This document shows, in pieces, positions 9,317 to 17,339 of a stretch of DNA of 64,000 nucleotides. A model generated the notes under the pieces. That model was not told the origin of the DNA. It worked only from the letters and a program-made list of their open reading frames with translations, and made no database searches. The translations under genes were made by a program, and so were the position numbers. Where the stretch lies: contig JALHSP010000157.1 of assembly GCA_022865305.1 (NCBI GenBank), positions 1 to 64,000 of the forward strand. The letters are read 5' to 3'. Each line of letters begins with the position of its first letter. The stretch's first letter is position 1. The stretch is from Bacteroidales bacterium (lineage in GTDB: Bacteria > Bacteroidota > Bacteroidia > Bacteroidales > VadinHA17).

Positions 9317-10660
9317 ATGCCTAAAAAAAATGTCATCATAATTGGTGCTGCAGGAAGGGATTTCCATAACTTCAATACATGCTTCAGGGATAATAAGGAT
9401 TATAATGTTGTAGCATTTACTGCAGCTCAGATACCCGATATCGATGGTAGAAGTTATCCAAAAGAACTGGCAGGCAAATTTTATCCTAAGGGAATTCCCA
9501 TATTCCCTGAAGAAAACCTTCCTGGTTTAATAAAGAAATTAAAAGTTGATGATTGTGTTTTTTCATACAGTGATGTCACCTATCAGAAAGTAATGGAAGT
9601 AGGTGCAATAGTAAACGCTGCAGGTGCCAACTTTATTCTCCTGGGACCTGCAGATACAATGGTAAAAAGCATCAAACCTGTAATTGCTGTCGGAGCTGTA
9701 AGAACCGGTTGCGGAAAGAGTCAGACTTCGAGAAGGATCATCGAACTTCTTATGGGAAAGGGATTGAAGGTGGTTGCTGTACGTCATCCAATGCCTTATG
9801 GAAACCTTAATAAGCAAAAAGTACAGAGATTTGCTGTCGTTAAAGATCTGGAAAAACATCAATGTACCATTGAAGAAATGGAAGAATACGAACCTCATGT
9901 AGTAAGAGGAAATGTAATCTATGCAGGAGTCGATTATGAAGCAATCTTACATAAAGCTGAGAACGATCCTGCTGGTTGCGATGTGATAGTATGGGATGGA
10001 GGGAACAATGATTTTCCGTTTTATAAACCAGACCTGATGATTACAGTTACCGATCCTCATAGAGCAGGGCACGAACTCAGGTATTATCCGGGTGAAGTAA
10101 CTCTTCGTATTGCTGATGTGGTGATTATCAATAAAATAGACAGTGCATATCCTGATGCTATACAGATTGTCAGAGAAAACATTGAAAAGGTGAATCCTAA
10201 AGCAATTGTTATTGATGGTGCTTCACCTATTAAGGTTGATGATCCATCAGTTATTAAGGGAAAGAAAGTTCTGGTTGTTGAGGATGGTCCGACTGTGACA
10301 CATGGTGAAATGAAACTGGGTGCAGGAGTTGTCGCTGCTCGCAAATATGGAGCAACAGAACTTGTTGATCCAAGGCCTTTTACAGTCGGAAGGTTGAGTG
10401 AAACATTCAGACTTTATCCAAATATAGGCATGCTTCTTCCCGCCATGGGTTATGGCGAACAACAGTTACATGACCTTGAAAAAACCATAAACAACACCAA
10501 ATGTGATAGTGTGATTATTGCGACACCCATCGACCTGAACAGGATTATAAAAATCAAAAAGCCCAGCACAAGGGTTTCCTATGATCTTCAGGAGATAGGC
10601 GATCCCAACCTTTCACAAATTATTGATGAATTTGTGAAGAAACACAAGCTTATCTTTTAA
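9317..10660 (+). CDS. Cyclic 2,3-diphosphoglycerate synthetase-like P-loop GTPase
   Basis: The 447-residue protein resembles the cyclic 2,3-diphosphoglycerate synthetase family first known from methanogens. The N-terminal domain is Rossmann-like (VIIIGAAGRDFHNFN). A P-loop follows at residues 126-135 (GAVRTGCGKS), then a second domain with VWDGGNNDFPFYKPDL, VTDPHRAGHE and a G4-like NKID motif. In archaea the enzyme closes 2,3-diphosphoglycerate to its cyclic anhydride using ATP. Whether the bacterial homologues do this is uncertain: no 2-phosphoglycerate kinase is nearby, and the phosphoglycerate mutase in this window is the cofactor-independent type. The gene has its own promoter and Shine-Dalgarno sequence. 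Its 3' end overlaps the convergent kinase gene by 11 bases. Confidence 0.75.
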   Translation: MPKKNVIIIGAAGRDFHNFNTCFRDNKDYNVVAFTAAQIPDIDGRSYPKELAGKFYPKGIPIFPEENLPGLIKKLKVDDCVFSYSDVTYQKVMEVGAIVNAAGANFILLGPADTMVKSIKPVIAVGAVRTGCGKSQTSRRIIELLMGKGLKVVAVRHPMPYGNLNKQKVQRFAVVKDLEKHQCTIEEMEEYEPHVVRGNVIYAGVDYEAILHKAENDPAGCDVIVWDGGNNDFPFYKPDLMITVTDPHRAGHELRYYPGEVTLRIADVVIINKIDSAYPDAIQIVRENIEKVNPKAIVIDGASPIKVDDPSVIKGKKVLVVEDGPTVTHGEMKLGAGVVAARKYGATELVDPRPFTVGRLSETFRLYPNIGMLLPAMGYGEQQLHDLEKTINNTKCDSVIIATPIDLNRIIKIKKPSTRVSYDLQEIGDPNLSQIIDEFVKKHKLIF

Positions 10661-11729
10661 CCCGGGCATTTCCTTTCCAGATGCTCCAGACCTGTTCTTC
10701 ATCGGCTGGTTGACCATAATCGGTTACTACAGTTGTTGCCAGAGCGCCGGTAGCCCACCCGAACTGAATCCATTTGTCAGGTTCCCATCCTTTCAGTATT
10801 GCATAGAGCAAGCCTCCGACAAATCCGTCACCTCCGCCAATCCGATCAAGTACATGGATTTCACGTGGCTCAACTACATGCCATTTCTCGCCTTCAAGCA
10901 TGATGGCACCCCACAGGTGTTCATTTGTACTTATAACCTGGCGTAACGTGGTGGCAAAAACAGATGCATCCGGAAAAGCTTTTCTCACACGGGTAATCAT
11001 TTCCTTGAAGCTGTCAATTTTTGAGGCAAGATCTTTTCCTCCCTCCTCCGGACCTTCAATACCAAGGGCGAGTTGAAAATCTTCCTCGTTACCGACAAGG
11101 ATATCGGAGAGACCGGCGATTTCTCTGAAAGTTGCTGACAGCTCTTTCTCCCGGTTTTTCCAGAATGTAGCCCGGTAGTTAAGATCGAAAGAGATACGGG
11201 TTCCATGTTTTTTTGCAGCTCTTGCAAGTTCAAGGCAGAAATTACTTGTTTCAGGTGACAAGGCGGCTATTAAACCTGAGAGGTGCAGTATCTGAACTCC
11301 CTCTTTCCCGAAGAGTCGTTGCAGGTCGAAATCTTTAACATTCAGTGTTCGGCCCACTTCTCCGGCACGATCATTCTGAACCCTTGGGCCACGGGAGCCA
11401 TAACCACTGTCAGCAATATTGAACTGATGACGATAACCCCAGGGGCCGCCCTGTTCTACTTCAACTCCCTCATATACCATATGCCTGCCTGCAAGGTTGT
11501 CTTTTATAAACCTGGCAATCGGGCTATCTTTAACGAAGGTTGTCAGTACCTTTACAGGAAGTCCGAGGTATGATGAAATACTGGCCACATTGGTCTCGGC
11601 ACTGGTAGCGTGCATGGTAAATGTATCGCTGCAATGTACAGGCTGTCCTTTTGCAGGAGTAATCCGAACTCCCATACTGGTAGGTACAACAAGAGACCAG
11701 GCAAAATCTCTCCTGAGTTCTATTTTCAT
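10650..11729 (-). CDS. PfkB-family sugar kinase, probably 2-keto-3-deoxygluconate kinase
   Basis: The 359-residue protein is a ribokinase-fold kinase. The substrate-side motif TSAETNVASISSYLGLP is at the N-terminus. FDLNYRATFWKN lies mid-protein, and the ATP/anion-hole motif reads DRIGGGDGFVGGLLYAILKG, with the catalytic Asp in GGGD. The FDLNYR and DRIGGGD wording is typical of KDG kinases, which phosphorylate 2-keto-3-deoxygluconate in uronate breakdown. No KDPG aldolase or uronate isomerase is nearby, so the substrate is inferred from similarity only. The start is the ATG complementary to 11727-11729, 70 bases from pgi on the same strand. Confidence 0.78.
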   Translation of the reverse strand: MKIELRRDFAWSLVVPTSMGVRITPAKGQPVHCSDTFTMHATSAETNVASISSYLGLPVKVLTTFVKDSPIARFIKDNLAGRHMVYEGVEVEQGGPWGYRHQFNIADSGYGSRGPRVQNDRAGEVGRTLNVKDFDLQRLFGKEGVQILHLSGLIAALSPETSNFCLELARAAKKHGTRISFDLNYRATFWKNREKELSATFREIAGLSDILVGNEEDFQLALGIEGPEEGGKDLASKIDSFKEMITRVRKAFPDASVFATTLRQVISTNEHLWGAIMLEGEKWHVVEPREIHVLDRIGGGDGFVGGLLYAILKGWEPDKWIQFGWATGALATTVVTDYGQPADEEQVWSIWKGNARVKR

Positions 11730-11799
11730 AGTGTATTATGTATTATGGTAGTTAATAATGGTATTTAAACTAAGTGAATTTGTAATGGTAATTACATTT

Positions 11800-13143
11800 T
11801 TATTTCAACCTTTCTTTTAGCTTCTTCCCGGCTTCCTCAAATCCGGGTTTGTTGAGCAGGGCAAACATATTCTTTTTGTAAGCCTCAACACCGGGTTGAT
11901 CGAATGGATTGACATCGAGAATATATCCGCTTACTGCACATGCGATTTCGAAAAAATAGATCAATTGTCCTATATAAAATTCGTCCACTTCGGGAACATT
12001 AATGATAATCACAGGAACTTTCCCGTCATTATGCGCAAGGATTGTTCCTGTTTCTGCCTGGTGATTAACCTCAGATAGTCTTTTACCTGCAAGATAATTA
12101 AGCTGGTCAGAGTCATCTTTTTCAGAGGGTATCGTTAATTTCTTGCGTGAATTTTTAACAGAGATCATTGTTTCAAAAAGAAATCTTTGCCCTTCCTGAA
12201 TATATTGTCCTAATGAATGAAGATCTGTAGTAAAGTCTACTGAGGCTGGAAAAATGCCTTTCCCTTCTTTACCCTCACTCTCCCCATACAGCTGTTTCCA
12301 CCATTCAGACAGATAGTGAAGCCTGGGTGTGAATCCGACAAGAATTTCAATCGCTCTGCCGCTATGAAGAATAAGGTTTCGGGCAGATGCATAAAGCAGG
12401 GATGGATTTGTTGAGGCATTTTTATTTTTCCGTGTCACCTCTTCCATTGCAATGGCTCCTTTTACAATCATCCTGATATCGAGGCCACTGACCGCTATGG
12501 GAAGAAGTCCGACAGGAGTCAATACAGAATAACGGCCACCAATATTGTCCGGAATGCTAAAGGTATCATACCCGTTTGTTTCTGCTAAAGATCTTAAAGC
12601 TCCTTTCGAGCTATCTGTAATAGCAATGATTCTGTCAGCAGCGGTTGCTTTACCTACTTTCCTTTCCAGGTGGTCTTTCAGAATCCTGAAAGCTAAAGCC
12701 GGTTCAGTTGTAGTTCCTGATTTTGAAATAACAATAATTGAATAATTTCTTCCTTCAAGTATTTCGATGAGATCTGACATATAATATTCACAGATATTAT
12801 GCCCGGCATAAAGTATCTGGTGATGTTTTGTTTTAAGATATGGAGGGAAGGAATGGGAGAGAGCATCTATTACTGCTTTTGCACCAAGATACGAACCGCC
12901 AATACCAATAACTACTGTGGTATCGGAAACAGACCTGAGGTGTTTTGCCACATGTTCTATCCTTTCAAGCTGATTAAGGATTTGATCAGGGAGGGAGAGC
13001 CATCCCAGAAAATCATTTCCTGCTCCTGTACCGTTATTAAGAGCATCGAGATGCCTTACCGATTGTTGCGCAAGTGCAATTACCTCTTCATGTGGGATAA
13101 AATTGCCTGCATTTTTCAGATCGATACTTATATTTTCTTTCAT
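11800..13143 (-). CDS. pgi: Glucose-6-phosphate isomerase
   Basis: This enzyme interconverts glucose-6-phosphate and fructose-6-phosphate. At 447 residues it belongs to the short bacterial Pgi type rather than the roughly 550-residue enterobacterial type. Visible motifs are VIGIGGSYLGAKA, VISKSGTTTEPA (phosphate-binding SIS loop), GGRYSVLTPVGLLP (the PGI signature) and QLIYFFEIACAVSGYILDVNPFDQPGVE with the catalytic Lys region just after it. A -7 promoter box lies 33 bases upstream. The kinase gene at 10650 follows and could be cotranscribed. Confidence 0.96.
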   Translation of the reverse strand: MKENISIDLKNAGNFIPHEEVIALAQQSVRHLDALNNGTGAGNDFLGWLSLPDQILNQLERIEHVAKHLRSVSDTTVVIGIGGSYLGAKAVIDALSHSFPPYLKTKHHQILYAGHNICEYYMSDLIEILEGRNYSIIVISKSGTTTEPALAFRILKDHLERKVGKATAADRIIAITDSSKGALRSLAETNGYDTFSIPDNIGGRYSVLTPVGLLPIAVSGLDIRMIVKGAIAMEEVTRKNKNASTNPSLLYASARNLILHSGRAIEILVGFTPRLHYLSEWWKQLYGESEGKEGKGIFPASVDFTTDLHSLGQYIQEGQRFLFETMISVKNSRKKLTIPSEKDDSDQLNYLAGKRLSEVNHQAETGTILAHNDGKVPVIIINVPEVDEFYIGQLIYFFEIACAVSGYILDVNPFDQPGVEAYKKNMFALLNKPGFEEAGKKLKERLK

Positions 13144-13175
13144 AGGTTAAAATATTTTCAGATAAAGGTTTTATA

Positions 13176-13183
13176 CAAAGTTA
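13176..13183 (-). promoter_or_regulatory. Putative -7 promoter box of pgi
   Basis: On the minus strand this reads TAACTTTG, matching TAnnTTTG. It lies 33 bases before the pgi ATG and immediately beyond the T-run of the terminator of the preceding gene, so pgi appears to start its own transcript. Confidence 0.5.
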
Positions 13184-13220
13184 AAAAAAACCGTCAGGAG
13201 GAGTAAATCCTGACGGTTTT
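13183..13220 (-). terminator. Rho-independent terminator of the GIN-domain lipoprotein gene
   Basis: A 13-base perfect stem (TCCTGACGGTTTT read on the minus strand, paired with its complement) encloses an 8-base loop and is followed on the minus strand by a run of eight T. It lies 33 bases past the stop codon of the gene at 13253 and ends the minus-strand ABC/GIN operon. Confidence 0.85.
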
Positions 13221-13252
13221 AAATAAAGCGGGAAATATATATTGTATAGAAG

Positions 13253-13972
13253 CTACTTTTTATGTATACCCCCTGCACTTGAAGAATGGGCATCAACATA
13301 TTTCGGATCGCCCTTATAATTTACATCACCTGCACTGGATGCTCTTGCATTGAGTTTTTCAGTAACATAAAGATCAGCATTGCCAGCGCTCGAAACCGAA
13401 ACATCAGCCTCCCTTACCTTCAGGTTATACGCATTAAGATCACCGGCACTGCTGAGATCAACTTCAAGCATATCAGTTTCCCCAGACAGGGTAACATCAC
13501 CAGAACTGCTGATATTTGCTTTAATATTATTTGTATAGACTTCCAGCTTAATGTCTCCAGCGCTGCTGGCGGATAACTTCAGATTATCGCATTTGACCGG
13601 AGTTTCACCTATTAAATCGCCGGCACTGCTGGTGCTTAACGATTCCACCTTTTCTATGGTAACATAAACCCTTTTCATTTCAGCTTCACGTATATTAACT
13701 TCAGTATATACATTGAGAATACCATCTTTTACCTCGGTAAGTATATACTCATGCAGGTTTTCATCCGCTTCAACCGATAAACTCAATTTATCGCCCTGAC
13801 TCAGATAGACATCAATTCCGGAGCTGACTCTTACTCCGGAGAATGGTTCAGCAGTTCTTTCTCTTTTGACAACCTTATTGTTTCCGTAAACTGTTTTTCG
13901 GAACTGGCCATCAGCACAGGAAGTTATGCCCAGACACAGAATGACTGCCATCAAATACTTCAGATTTTTCAT
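13253..13972 (-). CDS. GIN-domain (DUF2807) SSAG-repeat lipoprotein
   Basis: I chose the internal ATG at 13972, which gives 239 residues beginning MKNLKYLMAV. It supplies a clear lipoprotein signal (LGITSC, Cys about 19); the longer frame from 14062 adds an unlikely extension. The body is a right-handed beta-helix-like GIN domain. An SSAGD-type motif recurs seven times about every 20 residues (SSAGDLIGE, SSAGDIKLE, SSSGDVTLS, SSAGDLNAY, SSAGNADLY, SSAGDVNYK, SSAGGIHKK). The family is common in Bacteroidota and is often described as putative auto-transporter adhesin; its real role is not known to me. It lies 80 bases after the ABC-2 permease gene and ends at a strong terminator. Confidence 0.85.
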   Translation of the reverse strand: MKNLKYLMAVILCLGITSCADGQFRKTVYGNNKVVKRERTAEPFSGVRVSSGIDVYLSQGDKLSLSVEADENLHEYILTEVKDGILNVYTEVNIREAEMKRVYVTIEKVESLSTSSAGDLIGETPVKCDNLKLSASSAGDIKLEVYTNNIKANISSSGDVTLSGETDMLEVDLSSAGDLNAYNLKVREADVSVSSAGNADLYVTEKLNARASSAGDVNYKGDPKYVDAHSSSAGGIHKK

Positions 13973-14052
13973 GTTCTTCCTTATTAATTTTTTACCTCTT
14001 TCCGGATAAAAGACATGAAGAAAAAAGAATTGCTGCATCTGCACTGAAGATT

Positions 14053-15189
14053 TTAATGCCATTTGAAAATTTTAAGTCCGGTAACAAAGAACACAATTCC
14101 TGCAGATATGAGTATTAAAATTGGCATTACTACTTCCCCGAATCCTGCTCCTTCATTAAAAATGCTCCTTATTCCATCTGTAAGCATTGTAAGGGGTAAT
14201 ATCCGGATAATTGGGATGCTCCAGTCAGGGAAATTATGATAGCTGAAAAAAATGCCTGAAAGGACCATCATCGGAAATACGACAAAATTTATCAGGCCAT
14301 TGCCGACTTCGGTATTTGAGGTGTGAGAGGAAACAAAGACTGCTATACCTGCAAATGCAATATTCCCTGCGAGGAACATAAGAATCAGGGCTAAGATATC
14401 CCCCTGGATTGTCATTTTAAATGTAATAAGGGCAAATAATAGCAAAACCAGAGCTTCGATGAAGTTCATCGTTACCCTGACTGTTATTAGCGCAATGAGG
14501 AAGTGAGACTTTTTCATTGGTGTTGCAACAAGTCTTCGGAGGAGTTTTTTCGAACGTTTTTCAATTATCCCGTAGCTGATTCCCCACATGGTTGACATCA
14601 TCACTCCCATAGTGATAAGTCCCGGTACCAGGAAATCGATATAACGTGTTCCGGTTACAGTCAGTGGCTTGATTTCTGAATTGCTGCTGACCGTCAGGAT
14701 ATCTCCTGCTCCAATTATGCTGCTGAGCTTAAGATAGGTCAGTTCAGCATCGGAGTTCATTGGATCAAAATGATATTCAGTTACATCATCTTTACTATAC
14801 AGAAGAAGACTGATAGTTCCTCTTTTAAGCAGAATCATTGCCTGATCCCAGTCCATCTCATAAAAAAGAAAAACAGAATTGCCCAGCTTATCATCTTTTA
14901 TAACATATTTCCACCGGTACTCATCCGTTTCCTCGGGCGAATTTCTCTCACAATTCTTTTCAAGAAAATTATATACAACTGAGCTGTCCGCGGAGGATGA
15001 TCTGAAAGTTCTTATGACAGCAACTTTCCTCAATACATCCGTTTTTTTTGTAAATGCCAGACCCAGTCCCAGGGACATCAGGATAGGAAACAGGATGCCC
15101 CAGAAAAGAACCCCGGGTTCCCGTATTATTTCCCGGAATAATGCAGTTGTTAGCCGCCATAACTGGTTTATTCTGAATAATTTATTCAT
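14053..15189 (-). CDS. ABC-2 type transporter permease
   Basis: The 378-residue permease has one N-terminal helix (about residues 28-48), a long extracytoplasmic loop (about 50-170), and five or six C-terminal helices. The core contains DFLVPGLITMGVMMSTMWG, EKRSKKLLRRLVATPMKKSHF (the conserved cytoplasmic loop of ABC-2 exporters) and FPMMVLSGIFFSYHNFP. It overlaps the ATPase gene by 8 bases, so the two form one exporter. The substrate is unknown; drug, lipid or polysaccharide export are all possible for this family. Confidence 0.9.
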   Translation of the reverse strand: MNKLFRINQLWRLTTALFREIIREPGVLFWGILFPILMSLGLGLAFTKKTDVLRKVAVIRTFRSSSADSSVVYNFLEKNCERNSPEETDEYRWKYVIKDDKLGNSVFLFYEMDWDQAMILLKRGTISLLLYSKDDVTEYHFDPMNSDAELTYLKLSSIIGAGDILTVSSNSEIKPLTVTGTRYIDFLVPGLITMGVMMSTMWGISYGIIEKRSKKLLRRLVATPMKKSHFLIALITVRVTMNFIEALVLLLFALITFKMTIQGDILALILMFLAGNIAFAGIAVFVSSHTSNTEVGNGLINFVVFPMMVLSGIFFSYHNFPDWSIPIIRILPLTMLTDGIRSIFNEGAGFGEVVMPILILISAGIVFFVTGLKIFKWH

Positions 15190-16117
15190 TTATCTTCCTT
15201 CCGGTAAGTGAAACAAACAAATCATCAAGGGTCTTTCGCCTGCACTCCATATGGCTTAGACTTATATTCCTGGATTTAAGAAATGATAAAAAGTCAGGGA
15301 GGCCAGTTTCAAAGTTTAACAGGGTGACAATCCATTTTTCACCTGTTTCACCTGAGCGGATTGAAAATGGTAAACCTTCTGTACTGCTTGTGTCAGGTAG
15401 TGACCCGTTTTCTATCGTGAATTCAACAACCTTTTCTTTTGAATCTTCTGCCAGCAGCTGATGCAATGTACCTTCACGAAGGATAACTCCATTATCCATA
15501 ATAACAATATAATCACAGAGATTTTCAGCCTCCTCCATATAGTGTGTTGTCAGTATCATTGAGGTTTCAGATACTTCTTTCAGTTTCTGCAGGATATCCC
15601 ATATCTCGCGTCGTGCATTTGGATCGAGACCGGTAGTAGGCTCATCAAGAAGCAGAATTTGCGGAGTATTAATAAGTGCAATACCGATAGCAAGCCGCTG
15701 TCTTTGTCCACCGGAGAGATTAACAACATATGCTCTTTTCTTTTCTTCAAGTCCGACGATTTCAATTATCTCATTAACCCTCTTAATGCCGAGATTAAAA
15801 AATTCTGCGAAAAGCTGCAATGTCTCAGTTACCCTGAGTTTATCTATAAATCTTGTCTCCTGCAGCGATATCCCGATGATCCTGTGAAGCCTGTCTTCGT
15901 TACCCTTCCATTTTTTTCCCATTATTGTTATTTCACCTTTGTCAGGTTTCTGGATCCCTTCGATCATCTCCACCAGGGTAGTCTTACCTGCCCCGTTCGG
16001 ACCAAGAAGGGCAACAAACTGACCCTTAGGGATATTCAGATTGATTCCTTTTACTGCCTGGACTGTCTTAAAGGATTTCCAGACATTTTTTACTTCTATG
16101 ACATTATTAATTGTCAT
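15182..16117 (-). CDS. ABC transporter ATP-binding protein (DrrA/CcmA-like)
   Basis: The 311-residue protein contains a complete ABC domain: Walker A GPNGAGKT at 39-46, Q-loop in GISLQETRF, signature LSGGQRQRLAIG, Walker B ILLLDEPTTGLDP and the switch His in LTTHYMEE. About 80 residues follow the ABC domain, as in DrrA-type exporters. It is the first gene of the minus-strand run ATPase-permease-GIN lipoprotein. The 232 bases up to the divergent gene at 16350 should hold its promoter, but I found no exact TAnnTTTG box there. Confidence 0.93.
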   Translation of the reverse strand: MTINNVIEVKNVWKSFKTVQAVKGINLNIPKGQFVALLGPNGAGKTTLVEMIEGIQKPDKGEITIMGKKWKGNEDRLHRIIGISLQETRFIDKLRVTETLQLFAEFFNLGIKRVNEIIEIVGLEEKKRAYVVNLSGGQRQRLAIGIALINTPQILLLDEPTTGLDPNARREIWDILQKLKEVSETSMILTTHYMEEAENLCDYIVIMDNGVILREGTLHQLLAEDSKEKVVEFTIENGSLPDTSSTEGLPFSIRSGETGEKWIVTLLNFETGLPDFLSFLKSRNISLSHMECRRKTLDDLFVSLTGRKINE

Positions 16118-16349
16118 TATTAATAAGGAGGCATTATTTGGTTCTTACTTACTGAACATATTAAGTATTAAGGCATTTAGTAAATAATCTAACAAAAAGA
16201 AAACAATAAAGTTAAATTAAAACTTTGCCTGTTTCTAAAATACATGAATAATTCCTTTTTGCTTTAATAATAAAGTTGATGTTAAACATATTGTAACAAG
16301 GCATTTTAATATTGATTCAGGTTTGAAAATTTTGTAACTTTAAAAAAAA

Positions 16350-17330
16350 ATGAACGTTTGTAAACCCTTTGTTTTCTTTTTATGTATTGCAGTCATCTCC
16401 GGTTGTCAATCCCGGCAATCTGCAAAAGCGCCGGAGGATCAGCAGGCTCCGGTAGAAAGCATTCTCTCAGGAGATTTTACAATCAGCGGAGCATATGCTC
16501 TTTACCCGCTAGCCCAAAAGTGGGCGGATGATTTTGCGAAAATCCATCCGGGTGTTAAAATCGAGATTTCCAAAACCGGCACCGGGCAGGGCATCATTGA
16601 TCTGCTTGATAAAAAGGTACAGCTCGCAATGGTCTCCCGACCTCTTACTGACGAAGAAAATGAAGCCGGTGTCTGGATCATTCCGGTTGCCAAGGATGGT
16701 GTTGCAGTAATCGTAAATCAGAAGAATCCGTATCTCGGAAAAATATTGAAGCAGGGATTAAGTCCTGATGAGTTCCAAAGAATTTTTACAGGCGATAAAC
16801 CAGTACTGTGGGGAGAACTCCTTGATACTGTGGGCAATGACAAACCAATAGTATATTCAAGGGCAGATGAATCCGGAGCTGCCGAGATGCTGGCCGGATT
16901 TATCTTCAAAGAGCAATCTGATCTTAAGGGGATAAAAGTTACAGGTGATGATGAGATGATAAAAAGTATCCAGAAAAATCCACTGGCTATTGGTTTCTGT
17001 AACTTTTCTTTTGCTTTTGATATTCCAACAGGAGAGCGAAAAGAAAATATCCAAATAGTGCCGTTTGATCTCGATTATGACAACAAAATTGAAAGGAAGG
17101 AGATGCCTTTTAAGAACCTTGAGGTCGCACATAGAAGTATCTGGCTTGGTTTCTATCCGGAAAGCCTCTGCAGGGATCTGTCAATTGCGTGTTTAGGAAA
17201 ACCTTCAGATCCTCTGATAACAGAATTCCTTAAATATGTTCTATCTGATGGGCAGGAGAATGTACAGGAGTCGGGACTATGTAAGCTTAATAACGTATAT
17301 ATCAGATCCGGACTGGAAAGTCTTCAGTGA
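16350..17330 (+). CDS. PstS-like phosphate-binding lipoprotein
   Basis: The 326-residue protein has a lipoprotein signal (CIAVISGC, lipidated Cys about residue 19) and a PBP-like domain. It shows ISGAYALYPLAQKWADDF, KTGTGQGIIDLL and LAMVSRPLTDEE, the ligand-contact style of PstS proteins. The central region has FQRIFTGDKPVLWGEL and SRADESGAAEMLAG, also seen in PstS. No pstC, pstA, pstB or phoU genes are nearby, so it may feed a transporter encoded elsewhere or act as a sensor. The start gives a good signal peptide. A weak promoter candidate (TAACTTTA, 16335-16342) lies very close to the ATG. Confidence 0.78.
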   Translation: MNVCKPFVFFLCIAVISGCQSRQSAKAPEDQQAPVESILSGDFTISGAYALYPLAQKWADDFAKIHPGVKIEISKTGTGQGIIDLLDKKVQLAMVSRPLTDEENEAGVWIIPVAKDGVAVIVNQKNPYLGKILKQGLSPDEFQRIFTGDKPVLWGELLDTVGNDKPIVYSRADESGAAEMLAGFIFKEQSDLKGIKVTGDDEMIKSIQKNPLAIGFCNFSFAFDIPTGERKENIQIVPFDLDYDNKIERKEMPFKNLEVAHRSIWLGFYPESLCRDLSIACLGKPSDPLITEFLKYVLSDGQENVQESGLCKLNNVYIRSGLESLQ

Positions 17331-17339
17331 TTTTTTGCA

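Noticed and set aside
12799-13206. 135-codon plus-strand frame over the pgi start and terminator
   Set aside because: It is antisense to pgi and runs through a terminator hairpin; no motif or start signal supports it.
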